Of a stretch of DNA of 64,000 nucleotides, positions 35,704-44,295 are shown in pieces. The DNA is from an uncultured Rhodopila sp. (GTDB taxonomy: Bacteria > Pseudomonadota > Alphaproteobacteria > Acetobacterales > Acetobacteraceae). Where the stretch lies: contig CAINOE010000155.1 of NCBI GenBank assembly GCA_903851415.1, positions 1-64,000 of the forward strand. The letters are read 5' to 3'. The first letter of the stretch is position 1. Every line of letters begins with the position of its first letter. Under the pieces are notes generated by a model. It was given only the letters and a program-made list of their open reading frames with translations. It made no database searches and was not told the origin of the DNA. A program made the translations under genes and the position numbers.

Positions 35704-37902
35704 TTGACGTCCCCGCAACCCAGCCTCGGACTGACCCCGGACGACCGCGTCCCGGTGCTGCTGCCTTACCCGTTTCCGGGTCCCTTCGACTACCGCGTGC
35801 CGCCCGGCATGCACCCGAAGCCCGGCGACGTCGTCCTCGTCCCGCTCAACCGCCGCGAGGAGATCGGCGTTGTGTGGGACGCGCCCGCCGGCGACCCGGT
35901 GCCTGCCCACAAGCTGAAAGCCGTCGCCGGCATCCTCGACACCCCGCCGATGGGCGAATCGCTGCGCCGCTTCGTCGATTGGATCGCCGCCTATACGCTC
36001 ACGCCCCCTGGCGAGGTCATGGCGATGGCGCTGCGCGTCGTCTCCCCCGGCATCGTCCGGCCGACACTGCGCTACCGCCGGGCTGAAACGCTGCCCGCCG
36101 TGCGCCTGACCCCGCCGCGCCAGCGCGTGCTGGATGCGCTGGCGCGGCAGGAACCCCGGACCGCGGCGAACCTGATCAAGGAAGCGCAGGTCAGCACGGC
36201 CGTTCTGCGCGGCATGACCGAGGCCGCGCTGCTGATCACCGAAGTGGCCGCCCCGGAGGCGCCGTTTCTGCCGCCCGATCCGGACTATCCCGGTTCGGCA
36301 CTGTCGCCGCAGCAGCAGGAGGTGGCGGCGGCCCTGCGCGAGGCCGCCGCCGCCCGCGCGTTTTCCGTGACCCTGCTCGACGGCGTCACCGGTTCCGGCA
36401 AGACCGAGGTCTACCTCGAAGCCGTCGCCGCCTGCCTGCGCGCTGGGCGGCAGGCGCTGGTGCTGCTGCCGGAGATCGCGCTGTCCTCGCAATGGACCGA
36501 GCGCTTCCAGCGCCGCTTCGGCGTCGCCCCCGCCGTATGGCACTCCGACCTGCCCTCGCGCACCCGCAAGATCACCTGGCAGGCGGTGGCGGAGGGGCAC
36601 GCTCCCGTCGTCGTCGGCGCCCGGTCCGCGTTGTTCCTGCCATTCCCCGACCTCGGCCTGATCGTGGTGGATGAGGAGCACGAAGCCGCGTTCAAGCAGC
36701 AGGACGGCGTGGTCTACAACGCCCGCGACATGGCGGTGGTGCGGGCGCGGCTGTCGGCCTGCCCGGCGGTGCTGGTCTCCGCTACGCCCAGCCTGGAGAC
36801 GGTGGTGAATGTCGAGGCCGGCCGCTACGCGCATCTGCGCCTGACCGCCCGGCACGCCGGGGCGTCGATGCCGAAGATTACGCTGGTCGATCTGCGGGAG
36901 ACTCCGCCCGACCGGGGACGCTTCCTGGCGCCGCCTTTGATCAAGGCGGCGAAGGACACGCTGGCGCGTGGCGAGCAGGCGATGCTGTTCCTCAACCGCC
37001 GCGGCTATGCGCCACTGACGCTTTGCCGGGCCTGCGGGCACCGGATGCAGTGCCCGAACTGCACCGCCTGGCTGGTGGAGCACCGCACCCGCGGCGAGCT
37101 TCTCTGCCACCATTGCGGCCACACCATCCCGATCCCGCCGGAATGCCCGCAGTGCAAGGTGAAGGACAGCCTGACCCCCGTCGGTCCCGGCATCGAGCGC
37201 ATCACCGAGGAAGCCGCCACCGCGTTCCCCGAAGCCCGCCGCCTCATCATGGCGAGCGACACCATCGCCGGCCCGCATGCCGCCGCCGCCGCCGCGCATG
37301 CGATCGAGGCGCGCGAGGTGGACCTGATCATCGGCACCCAGTTGGTGGCGAAAGGCTGGCACTTCCCGCATCTGACCTTCGTCGGCGTGGTGGACGCCGA
37401 TCTCGGGTTGGCCGGGGGGGAGCTGCGGGCGTCGGAGCGGACGGTACAGTTGCTGCATCAGGTTGCCGGCCGCGCCGGGCGGGCGGAGGCGCCGGGGCAG
37501 GTGATGCTGCAAACGTTCATCCCGGACCACCCGGTGATGCAGGCGCTGCTGCAGGGCGACCTCGACGCCTTCATGGCCAGCGAGGCGGAGAGCCGGCGGG
37601 ATGGCGAGTGGCCTCCGTACGGGCGGCTGGCGGCAGTGATCGTCAGTGCGGACACGGCGCTGATGGCGGATACGGTGGCGCGGGATCTGGGCTGGGCGGC
37701 GCCTCGGGGGGAGGGCATCGTGGTGCTGGGTCCGGCGCCGGCGCCGATGGCGCTGCTGCGCGGGCGGCACCGGCGGCGGTTGTTGTTGAAAGTGCGGCGG
37801 GACGTGGCGGTGCAGCCGATATTGCGGGCGTGGCTGGGGTCGGTGAAGGTGCCAGGCGGGGGCAGGGTGGATGTGGATGTGGACCCGATTTCGTTTCTTT
37901 AG
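35704..37902 (+). CDS. priA: primosomal protein N' (replication restart helicase PriA)
   Basis: This 732-aa superfamily 2 helicase restarts stalled replication forks. It has an N-terminal 3'-end binding domain (VPVLLPYPFPGPFDYRVP), Walker A DGVTGSGKTEVY near 226, Walker B VVDEEHEAAFKQQ, a zinc-binding insert with four Cys pairs from CRACGHRMQCPNC to CPQCK, and helicase motifs VAGRAGRAEAPG. The start is TTG 35704; no ATG is near and the homology begins immediately. Its unusual start and low-consensus ribosome site fit low expression. Confidence 0.95.
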   Translation: MTSPQPSLGLTPDDRVPVLLPYPFPGPFDYRVPPGMHPKPGDVVLVPLNRREEIGVVWDAPAGDPVPAHKLKAVAGILDTPPMGESLRRFVDWIAAYTLTPPGEVMAMALRVVSPGIVRPTLRYRRAETLPAVRLTPPRQRVLDALARQEPRTAANLIKEAQVSTAVLRGMTEAALLITEVAAPEAPFLPPDPDYPGSALSPQQQEVAAALREAAAARAFSVTLLDGVTGSGKTEVYLEAVAACLRAGRQALVLLPEIALSSQWTERFQRRFGVAPAVWHSDLPSRTRKITWQAVAEGHAPVVVGARSALFLPFPDLGLIVVDEEHEAAFKQQDGVVYNARDMAVVRARLSACPAVLVSATPSLETVVNVEAGRYAHLRLTARHAGASMPKITLVDLRETPPDRGRFLAPPLIKAAKDTLARGEQAMLFLNRRGYAPLTLCRACGHRMQCPNCTAWLVEHRTRGELLCHHCGHTIPIPPECPQCKVKDSLTPVGPGIERITEEAATAFPEARRLIMASDTIAGPHAAAAAAHAIEAREVDLIIGTQLVAKGWHFPHLTFVGVVDADLGLAGGELRASERTVQLLHQVAGRAGRAEAPGQVMLQTFIPDHPVMQALLQGDLDAFMASEAESRRDGEWPPYGRLAAVIVSADTALMADTVARDLGWAAPRGEGIVVLGPAPAPMALLRGRHRRRLLLKVRRDVAVQPILRAWLGSVKVPGGGRVDVDVDPISFL

Positions 37903-37920
37903 GCGTCGAGGCGCACGGTC

Positions 37921-38844
37921 ATGAAAGTTACGCCGCACGATACATCGGCGGGGCGTATGGACGACAGCGGTCATCCCGCAGCGGAAGTGGCCGCCTATTT
38001 TGACCGGCGGAGCGCCACGTATGACGCTGGCGACTTTCACCCCCGCTTGACCGCGAGGCTCATCGAAGCAGCGGGGATTAAGGAAGGTCAAACCGTTCTC
38101 GATGTGGCAACCGGCACAGGGTTGGTTGCGATTGAAGCCGCGCGCCAAGCGGGTGCATCCGGCCGCGTCATCGGCTTGGATATTTCGCCCGGGATGCTGG
38201 CGCAGGCACGCCGCAAAATCGACGATCTCGCTTTGCCGAATATTGAACTTTGCGAGGGAGACACATGCACGGTTGATTTGCCGCCAGGGGGATTTGATCA
38301 CATTCTTTGCTCCGCGGCACTGGTATTTATGGCCGACATACCAGCGGTTCTTCGAGGGTGGCACCGGTTTTTAAAACCGGGCGGGTATGTTGGTTTTGAT
38401 GCTCCAGCCGAGAACTCGACGGCGGGCGGCAGCACGCTGGCGCCACTCGCCCTTAGCCACGGTATTTCATTGGGATACGCGCGCCTCCGAACCCGGGAAG
38501 CCTGCGGGGAAGCCCTCACCGATGCGGGGTTTGAAGTGGCGTACATACACACTGAAATCATTACTCAGCGAATCATGCCGTTGAGCGAGATCGATGCCGC
38601 TTGGGCTGGCATCATCAACCACCCACTTTCGCGTCCACTGCTGGATTTGCCGCCGGATACACTTGCCAAGTTAAGGGAGGATTTCCGGGCGAAAGTCGCC
38701 TCTCTTGCTACGCCGGAGGGGATAGTCGACCGGAATATCATGCATATTGCCTTCGGCCGGAAGCCGACCATGAACCGCTTAGGGTCGAAAGCGGCCGCGT
38801 TGCGTCTCAGGCCATCGAGCGGACGGGCGGCAGGACGTTCATGA
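37921..38844 (+). CDS. class I SAM-dependent methyltransferase
   Basis: This 307-aa protein has a Rossmann methyltransferase core: VLDVATGTGLVAIEAA (motif I, about 61-76), VIGLDISPGMLAQAR, a DHILCSAALVFM segment and LKPGGYVGFDAP. The last 100 residues are less conserved and end in a Ser/Gly/Arg tail. The substrate is unknown. The start is ATG 37921; ATG 37957 also fits. The gene has lower GC and less biased codon use than its neighbours priA and the helicase, hinting at acquisition (inference). Confidence 0.8.
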   Translation: MKVTPHDTSAGRMDDSGHPAAEVAAYFDRRSATYDAGDFHPRLTARLIEAAGIKEGQTVLDVATGTGLVAIEAARQAGASGRVIGLDISPGMLAQARRKIDDLALPNIELCEGDTCTVDLPPGGFDHILCSAALVFMADIPAVLRGWHRFLKPGGYVGFDAPAENSTAGGSTLAPLALSHGISLGYARLRTREACGEALTDAGFEVAYIHTEIITQRIMPLSEIDAAWAGIINHPLSRPLLDLPPDTLAKLREDFRAKVASLATPEGIVDRNIMHIAFGRKPTMNRLGSKAAALRLRPSSGRAAGRS

Positions 38845-38888
38845 CCGCGCTTCTCATAGTATAAACTGCCGGTCGCGGCCGTGACGGT

Positions 38889-39230
38889 TCAGGCGACACG
38901 CGCCGGCCCGGCGGTTTCCGGCACCGTCCCCGCGATCCGGTTCGCCGCATCGACCCGCACCACAATCGGCTGGTAGCCGGCGGGAACCTCGTCCATGTCC
39001 GCGAACGTCGTGATGATCACCAGATCGCCTGCCTTGATCAGATGGGCAGCCGCGCCGTTCGCGCAGATGACGCCGCTGCCGGGCGGAGCCTCGATCGCGT
39101 AGGTCGTCAGGCGGGTGCCGCGGGTGACGTTCCAGACGTGGACTTCCTCGCTGTCGATGATATCGGCAGCCTCCATCAGCAGGCGATCGATCGAGAAGCT
39201 TCCCTCATAATCCAGATCGGCGTGGGTCAC
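38889..39230 (-). CDS. panD: aspartate 1-decarboxylase, N-terminus apparently lost
   Basis: This 113-aa protein matches PanD, which self-cleaves at a Gly-Ser bond to make a pyruvoyl group and produces beta-alanine for pantothenate. YEGS at 8-11 holds the cleavage site, and LTTYAI, GSGVICANGAAAHLI and GDLVIITTFADM follow. The family begins about 14 residues earlier with M-x(6)-G-K-I/L-H-R. Here the codons before GTG 39230 read PHRAT in frame, but further upstream reach a stop without an ATG, and the residue at the conserved substrate-binding Lys9 position is not Lys. The enzyme may be inactive or the gene damaged. Confidence 0.78.
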   Translation of the reverse strand: MTHADLDYEGSFSIDRLLMEAADIIDSEEVHVWNVTRGTRLTTYAIEAPPGSGVICANGAAAHLIKAGDLVIITTFADMDEVPAGYQPIVVRVDAANRIAGTVPETAGPARVA

Positions 39231-39644
39231 CGTCGCCCGGTGAGGGGCCGGTTCCGGCCGACCGCCTCAAACGGCTCGCACATCGGCGGAACCTGGCCGG
39301 CCGGGTCCATCGCGCATTCGCATGGATCGCATCGCCTGCCTACAGCACGGCATCGCTCAACCCGACCCGGCAAGACGTGGACAAGGTTGTCCACCCATTC
39401 CGCCTTGGCCGCGAGCTGGCTGTTCAAACTTTGAATCCAAACATTCAATCGCCCGCCTGTCACTGGTTCGTCGCAACGAGCGGTGTGATGCCGGAACCCT
39501 AAGAATTGATTAACATCATCCGGGATTTGCTCAACGAAACCGGATCGTGGCAGCGGCGACGACGCCATGCCCTGGGACCGAGGGTGCCAAAGCGTCACAA
39601 CATCGCCGCTTGCATTCCGCGCCGTAACCACCAAACATCCATCC
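39231..39644. other. intergenic region upstream of helicase gene
   Basis: About 410 nt between the damaged 5' end of panD and the helicase gene. In the first 35 nt the panD frame continues without a start. Nothing else gene-like was recognised. Confidence 0.4.
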
Positions 39645-42161
39645 ATGCTCGGCTCCGACTCCGGTTTCGCGGCTCGCGTCAAGGCTGTTCTCGGCCCGAC
39701 GAACACCGGCAAGACGCATCTCGCCATCGAGCGTCTGCTCGCCCACTCCTCCGGCATCATCGGCTTCCCGCTGCGCCTGCTGGCGCGGGAAAACTACGAC
39801 CGCATGGTGGCCCGCAAAGGCGCCCGCTACGTCGCGCTGATCACCGGCGAAGAGAAAATCATCCCGCCGGAAGCCCGCTGGTTTTCCTGTACCGTCGAAG
39901 CCATGCCGCTCGACCGCCGCGCCGAGTTCGTCGCGGTGGACGAGATCCAGCTCTGCGCCGACGCCGATCGCGGCCATGTCTTCACCGATCGGCTCTTGCA
40001 CGCGCGCGGGATGGTGGAGACGATGTTCCTCGGCGCCGAGACCATCGCGCCGCTGATCCGCCGCCTCGTGCCGTCCGCCCAGATCGAGACCCGCCCGCGG
40101 CTGTCGCAACTGACCTACGCCGGCCCGGCGAAACTGGTCCGCCTGCCGCCGCGCACCGCCGTCGTCGCGTTCAGCGCCGGGGAAATCTACGCCCTGGCCG
40201 AACTGATTCGCCGCCGCAAGGGCGGTTGCGCCGTCGTCATGGGCCGCCTGTCGCCGCGCACCCGCAACGCCCAGGTGGCGCTGTACCAGGATCGCGAGGT
40301 CGATTTCCTGGTCGCCACCGACGCCATCGGCATGGGCCTGAACATGAACGTGGACCATGTCGCGTTCGCCGGCCTCGGCAAGTTCGACGGCCACCGTCCG
40401 CGCCGCCTGACCGCTGCGGAAGTCGGCCAGATTGCCGGCCGCGCCGGACGCGGGATGAAAGACGGCACCTTCGGCACCACCACCGAGTGCCCGCCGATAC
40501 CGGACGATGTCGTCAACGCCGTTGAAGCGCACAGCTTCGAGTCGCTGGAGATGCTGTGCTGGCGCAACAGCGACCTCGATTTCTCGTCGCTGGATGGCCT
40601 GCTCGACAGCCTGAACGCGCCGCCGCCCCGGCCGGGCCTCGTCCGCGGCAATGAGGCATCCGACGAGGAGACGCTGACCGCACTGGCCCGCGATCCGGAG
40701 ATCCGCAAGCTGGCGCAAGGGCGGCGCCGCACGCGGATGCTGTGGGACGCCTGCCAGATCCCCGATTTTCGTAAATTGGCCGACGACACGCATGCGCGGC
40801 TATGCGCCCGGGTGTTCTCCCACGTCGCCACCGACACGGCGCTGCCGACGGACTGGCTGGCGGCGCAGATCGCCGGGCTGGACCGGGCGGACGGCGACAT
40901 CGACACCTTGATGCAGCGCCTGTCGGGCGTGCGCGTCTGGTCCTATATCGCCGCCCGCTCTGACTGGGTGAAGGACAGCCTGCACTGGCAGGCGAAGGCG
41001 CGGGAGGTCGAGGACAAGCTGTCCGATGCGCTGCACGAAAGCCTGACGACCCGCTTCGTCGATCGCCGCGCCGCGCATCTGATGCGGCGGCTGGAGGCGG
41101 GCGAGGGCGACGACCTGCTCTCCGCCGTCACCCTGCGCGGCGACGTCGTCGTCGAAGGCCACGAAGTCGGCCGCATCGAAGGCTTCGGCTTCGTCCCCGA
41201 CCCGGCCGCGGTGGGCGACGAGAAGAAGCTGGTGCTGCGGGCGGCGCGGCGGGCCTTGCGCGCCGAGATGCCGCGCCGGGTCGCCGTGCTGGAAGCCGCG
41301 TCCGGCGATGCATTTGCCCTGACCGCTGATCACCGGGTGGAGTGGGAAGGTGTGGCGATCGCCCGCCTGACCAAGGGCAAGACTCCGCTGCGGCCGGGGG
41401 TGCTGGTGCTGGACAGCGAGTTCCTCGACGGCGCGTCGCGCGAGCGGGTGCGGGCGCGGCTGCAGGCCTGGCTCGATGGGGAGATCCGGGCGGACCTGGC
41501 GCCGTTGTTTGCCGCCGAGACGATGGTTCAGGCCAATCCGATGCTGCGCGGGCCGCTGCACCGGCTGATGGAGTCGCTGGGGCTGATCCCCGGCGCCGAT
41601 GCCGAGACTCTGGCGCCGGCGATCCGGACGCAGTTGCGGGCGTTGGGCGTGCGCTCCGGCCGCTTCGCGCTGTTCATGCCGGCGCTGATGAAGCCGCGGG
41701 CCGCCGCGATGCGGGCGCGGTTGTGGGCGCTGCATCACGGCGTCGCCACGCCGGAGCTGCCGAACGCCGCGCTGGTCTCGGTCCCGGTGGAGCAGCCGGA
41801 CTGGCCGGCGGGATTTGCCGCGGCTGCCGGCTGGGTGGAGGCGGGGCCGGTACTGGTGCGGCTGGATATCGCGGAGAAGGTGGCGGCGGATCTGGGCTAC
41901 CGGTCGCGGCACGCACCGGTGGCGCTGCCGCCCGGGCTGGCCTCGCGGCTTGCCATCAAGGCGGATTTGCTCCCGGTGGTGCTGCGGCACCTCGGGTTCA
42001 GAGTGATGCCCGCCGCCGGGCCGGGACCGGAGCAGCAGGGGCCGCCGGCCCCGAACCTGCTGACTCCGTTGCGCCGCCGCCGCCCGGCTGCCGTCAAGCC
42101 GCTGCCGCCGAACCGTTCGGCCGGCGGGCCATTCGCGGCGCTGGCAGTGTTGCGGCGTTAG
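39645..42161 (+). CDS. SUV3-like DEAD/DEAH-box RNA helicase
   Basis: This 838-aa superfamily 2 helicase is related to mitochondrial SUV3 and common in Alphaproteobacteria. Walker A is VLGPTNTGKTH near 15-25, Walker B is FVAVDEIQLC, a FLGAETIAPL block follows, then VATDAIGMGLNMNVDHV and QIAGRAGRGMKDG (motif VI). A long C-terminal region (450-838) has Pro/Arg-rich ends. It probably unwinds structured RNA for decay or maturation. ATG 39645 is chosen because homology starts just after; the frame is open to 39567. The S4-domain gene follows 30 nt downstream, a conserved pairing. Confidence 0.9.
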   Translation: MLGSDSGFAARVKAVLGPTNTGKTHLAIERLLAHSSGIIGFPLRLLARENYDRMVARKGARYVALITGEEKIIPPEARWFSCTVEAMPLDRRAEFVAVDEIQLCADADRGHVFTDRLLHARGMVETMFLGAETIAPLIRRLVPSAQIETRPRLSQLTYAGPAKLVRLPPRTAVVAFSAGEIYALAELIRRRKGGCAVVMGRLSPRTRNAQVALYQDREVDFLVATDAIGMGLNMNVDHVAFAGLGKFDGHRPRRLTAAEVGQIAGRAGRGMKDGTFGTTTECPPIPDDVVNAVEAHSFESLEMLCWRNSDLDFSSLDGLLDSLNAPPPRPGLVRGNEASDEETLTALARDPEIRKLAQGRRRTRMLWDACQIPDFRKLADDTHARLCARVFSHVATDTALPTDWLAAQIAGLDRADGDIDTLMQRLSGVRVWSYIAARSDWVKDSLHWQAKAREVEDKLSDALHESLTTRFVDRRAAHLMRRLEAGEGDDLLSAVTLRGDVVVEGHEVGRIEGFGFVPDPAAVGDEKKLVLRAARRALRAEMPRRVAVLEAASGDAFALTADHRVEWEGVAIARLTKGKTPLRPGVLVLDSEFLDGASRERVRARLQAWLDGEIRADLAPLFAAETMVQANPMLRGPLHRLMESLGLIPGADAETLAPAIRTQLRALGVRSGRFALFMPALMKPRAAAMRARLWALHHGVATPELPNAALVSVPVEQPDWPAGFAAAAGWVEAGPVLVRLDIAEKVAADLGYRSRHAPVALPPGLASRLAIKADLLPVVLRHLGFRVMPAAGPGPEQQGPPAPNLLTPLRRRRPAAVKPLPPNRSAGGPFAALAVLRR

Positions 42162-42191
42162 CGGTGCGGCTGTGGATCGGGGAGGGGACCG

Positions 42192-42521
42192 ATAGCTGAC
42201 ATAGAAGACCGGGACTGGCAGCGGCTCGACAAGTGGCTCTGGTGCGCGAGGGTCATGCGGGGCCGCGCGGACTGCGCGGACCTGGTTGCGCAGGGATCGA
42301 TACGCATCAACCGCCAAACGACATGCAAGCCGCATGCCCGGCTGCGGGTCGGGGACGTTTTAACCCTCCCGGTGCACGGAACCGTCCGGGTTTTGCGGGT
42401 CGCCGCCCTGGCGCAGCGGCGCGGCCCCGCCAGCGAAGCGCGGCTTTTGTACATGGATGTCAGCGATGTGCCATCAACATCTTGCGCCGCCGCGGATTCG
42501 CCGGCATATCGCTCCGCCTGA
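42192..42521 (+). CDS. S4 domain RNA-binding protein (Hsp15-like), apparent ATA start
   Basis: This protein of about 109 aa has an S4 fold at residues 10-70: WQRLDKWLWCARV, RADCADLVAQGSIRIN, KPHARLRVGDVLTL. It resembles HslR/Hsp15, which binds stalled 50S-peptidyl-tRNA complexes. The homology extends upstream of the first ATG (42255, inside the domain) to IADIEDRDWQRL. In that frame no ATG, GTG or TTG occurs upstream, but ATA at 42192 sits 4 nt after GGAGGGGACC, a strong ribosome site. An AUA start or a mutated ATG is therefore likely. It follows the helicase gene and precedes ferredoxin. Confidence 0.8.
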   Translation: MADIEDRDWQRLDKWLWCARVMRGRADCADLVAQGSIRINRQTTCKPHARLRVGDVLTLPVHGTVRVLRVAALAQRRGPASEARLLYMDVSDVPSTSCAAADSPAYRSA

Positions 42522-42569
42522 TCGCCCGGCACCGCGCCGCTTGTTTATCCCACGTCCAGAGGTTGCCCA

Positions 42570-42905
42570 ATGGCCTATGTGGTCACAGAGAATTGTATCC
42601 GTTGCAAGTTCATGGATTGCGTCGAGGTTTGCCCGGTCGATTGCTTCTATGTCGGCGCCAACATGCTGGTGATCCATCCGGACGAATGCATCGATTGCGG
42701 CGTGTGCGAGCCGGAGTGTCCGGCCGAAGCGATCGTGCCCGACAGCGATGACAAGTCCGAGGCATGGCTGGAGAGAAACCGCACCTTCGCGCTGCAGTGG
42801 CCGAACATCACCCGCAAGGGAGAGCCTCCGGCGGACGCGGAGGATTGGAAGGGCAAGCCGGGCAAGGCCGAGCTGTTCTCCGAGGATCCCGGGGAACCGG
42901 GCTAG
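42570..42905 (+). CDS. fdxA: 7Fe ferredoxin FdxA
   Basis: This 111-aa protein has the cysteines of a [3Fe-4S][4Fe-4S] ferredoxin: ENCIRCKFMDCVEVCPVDCF in the first 25 residues and DECIDCGVCEPECPAEAI near 38-55. The C-terminal extension (NITRKGEPPADAEDWKGKPG) is typical of the alphaproteobacterial FdxA, which is often essential. It transfers electrons at low potential; partners are unknown. The start is ATG 42570. It lies between the S4 gene and carD, a gene order widely seen in the class. Confidence 0.95.
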   Translation: MAYVVTENCIRCKFMDCVEVCPVDCFYVGANMLVIHPDECIDCGVCEPECPAEAIVPDSDDKSEAWLERNRTFALQWPNITRKGEPPADAEDWKGKPGKAELFSEDPGEPG

Positions 42906-42920
42906 CGCCGGCTTTAGCCG

Positions 42921-42949
42921 CTGACGCGGCCTGATGTTTGTGTTATAAT
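42921..42949 (+). promoter_or_regulatory. sigma-70 promoter of carD
   Basis: CTGACG at 42921-42926 and a perfect TATAAT at 42944-42949 are separated by 17 nt, just after the fdxA stop. The distance to carD implies a leader of about 190 nt. Confidence 0.7.
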
Positions 42950-43146
42950 ACGGTGTCGTTTGCATCCGGCAGGGCTGAGGCGCTGTGTCCCGGCTCCCGG
43001 ATTGCCCAGAAGGATGGGGTTGGCGGCATGACGATCCCGGCGGAGGCGGCGGGATCGAATCGGGTTTGGCTGTTTGCGGCTGAGCGGGCCCGCTTGCAGC
43101 CTCCATCGTTCCGACACATTTGTAAGCTTGACCGGCAGGTAAGAAG

Positions 43147-43779
43147 ATGGGTGAGCAGCAGGCGGTGGAAGACGTGTCGAACACAGTGGTTGAGCAGCCG
43201 GCAGTCAGCGCGCCGGTGACGCAAGAGCCTCGGGTGCAGCCGCGCCCGCCGCATAACGGGCCGAACCTGACGCCGCGGGCGATCGCCAAAGCCGAAATCT
43301 TTGCCGAGGGCGACCATGTCGTCTACCCGACGCACGGCGTTGGCCGGGTGGAGCGGATCGCGGTCGAGAAAATCGCCGGCCACGAACTCGAGCTGATCCA
43401 TATCACGTTCGAGGAGAACCGCATGACCTTGCGCGTGCCTGTGGCCAAGGCCCGCACCGCCGGGCTGCGCAAGCTGGCGAGCCGCAAGCTGTTCGACGAG
43501 GCGCTGGCGGTGCTGAAGGGAAAGGCCCGGGTTAAGCGCACGATGTGGTCGCGCCGCGCGCAGGAGTATGAAGCCAAGATCAACTCCGGCGACCCGCTGG
43601 CGATCGCCGAGGTCGTGCGCGACCTGCATCGTAATTCCGGGCAGCCTGACCAGAGCTTTTCCGAGCGCCAGATCTACGAGTCGGCGATGGATCGTCTGGC
43701 CGCGGAGCTGGGGGCGCTGGACCAGACCGACAAGCTGACGGCGATCACCAAGCTGACGGATTACCTGAAGGCGGTTTGA
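43147..43779 (+). CDS. carD: CarD family transcriptional regulator
   Basis: This 210-aa protein has a disordered start (about 1-45) and an RNA polymerase-interacting Tudor-like domain (FAEGDHVVYPTHGVGRVERI) followed by a helical DNA-binding domain (MWSRRAQEYEAKINSGDPLA, LHRNSGQPDQSFSERQIYE). CarD stabilises the RNA polymerase open complex, especially at rRNA promoters. The start is ATG 43147, with an AAG-rich upstream sequence. The gene has its own promoter after fdxA and a strong hairpin after its end. Confidence 0.93.
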   Translation: MGEQQAVEDVSNTVVEQPAVSAPVTQEPRVQPRPPHNGPNLTPRAIAKAEIFAEGDHVVYPTHGVGRVERIAVEKIAGHELELIHITFEENRMTLRVPVAKARTAGLRKLASRKLFDEALAVLKGKARVKRTMWSRRAQEYEAKINSGDPLAIAEVVRDLHRNSGQPDQSFSERQIYESAMDRLAAELGALDQTDKLTAITKLTDYLKAV

Positions 43780-44295
43780 TCGCGCCGGACAGTTTGGCTG
43801 GGTTCCGCAAGGTTCGCTATGGCCCGGCTTGTTGTCCGGGCCATAGTTCGCTGCGGCGTGGCGTGAGCCGGCCCCTTTCCCCGTGGCCGGCGCGGGCAGC
43901 GATGCCGGCTCGGAAATGCCGCTTCGCGCCATGCGGCGTTGTTTTAGACGTCTCGACCCGGCTTGACCGGGGGCCCTGGCCGATCGCCTCCCGGCGCTGG
44001 CAACAACCGGCGACACCGGAGCGCCGAAGGCCGGGACCCCGGGGCCGATCATCGGACTTTAATATCGTTTCACGGTTCTGAGAGGCCGAACGCTGCGGTC
44101 TTGACTCGCTCCGCTATGTCCCGGAAAACATAACCGCGCTGGCGTCATCGGCCCTGACAGATCGAACGCGGTTGCCTGAAACCTCCATGCGGCGGGCGCC
44201 GTCGCACATTCCATGCGGGTCAAAGCTTTTCGGCATCCGGCCAGCGGCCGATTCCGATCGCCGATTTTACCTGAAACGATAGCAGGAGTAGAATA
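43780..44295. other. intergenic region with hairpin, no gene recognised
   Basis: About 515 nt between carD and a solute-binding protein gene. It contains the hairpin listed separately. The last 250 nt are less GC-rich and probably hold the promoter of the binding-protein gene. No RNA gene was recognised. Confidence 0.4.
43817..43846. terminator. hairpin after carD
   Basis: A perfect 11-bp stem (CTATGGCCCGG with CCGGGCCATAG) and an 8-nt loop lie 38 nt past the carD stop. No T-run follows. It shares the ATGGCCCGGCTT core with the inverted repeat after serS, suggesting a recurrent short repeat family in this genome. Confidence 0.6.

Noticed and set aside
35695..38364. 889-codon open frame on the minus strand opposite priA
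   Set aside because: It mirrors the codon bias of priA and the methyltransferase gene, consists mostly of Arg/His/Gly/Gln-rich sequence and matches no family.
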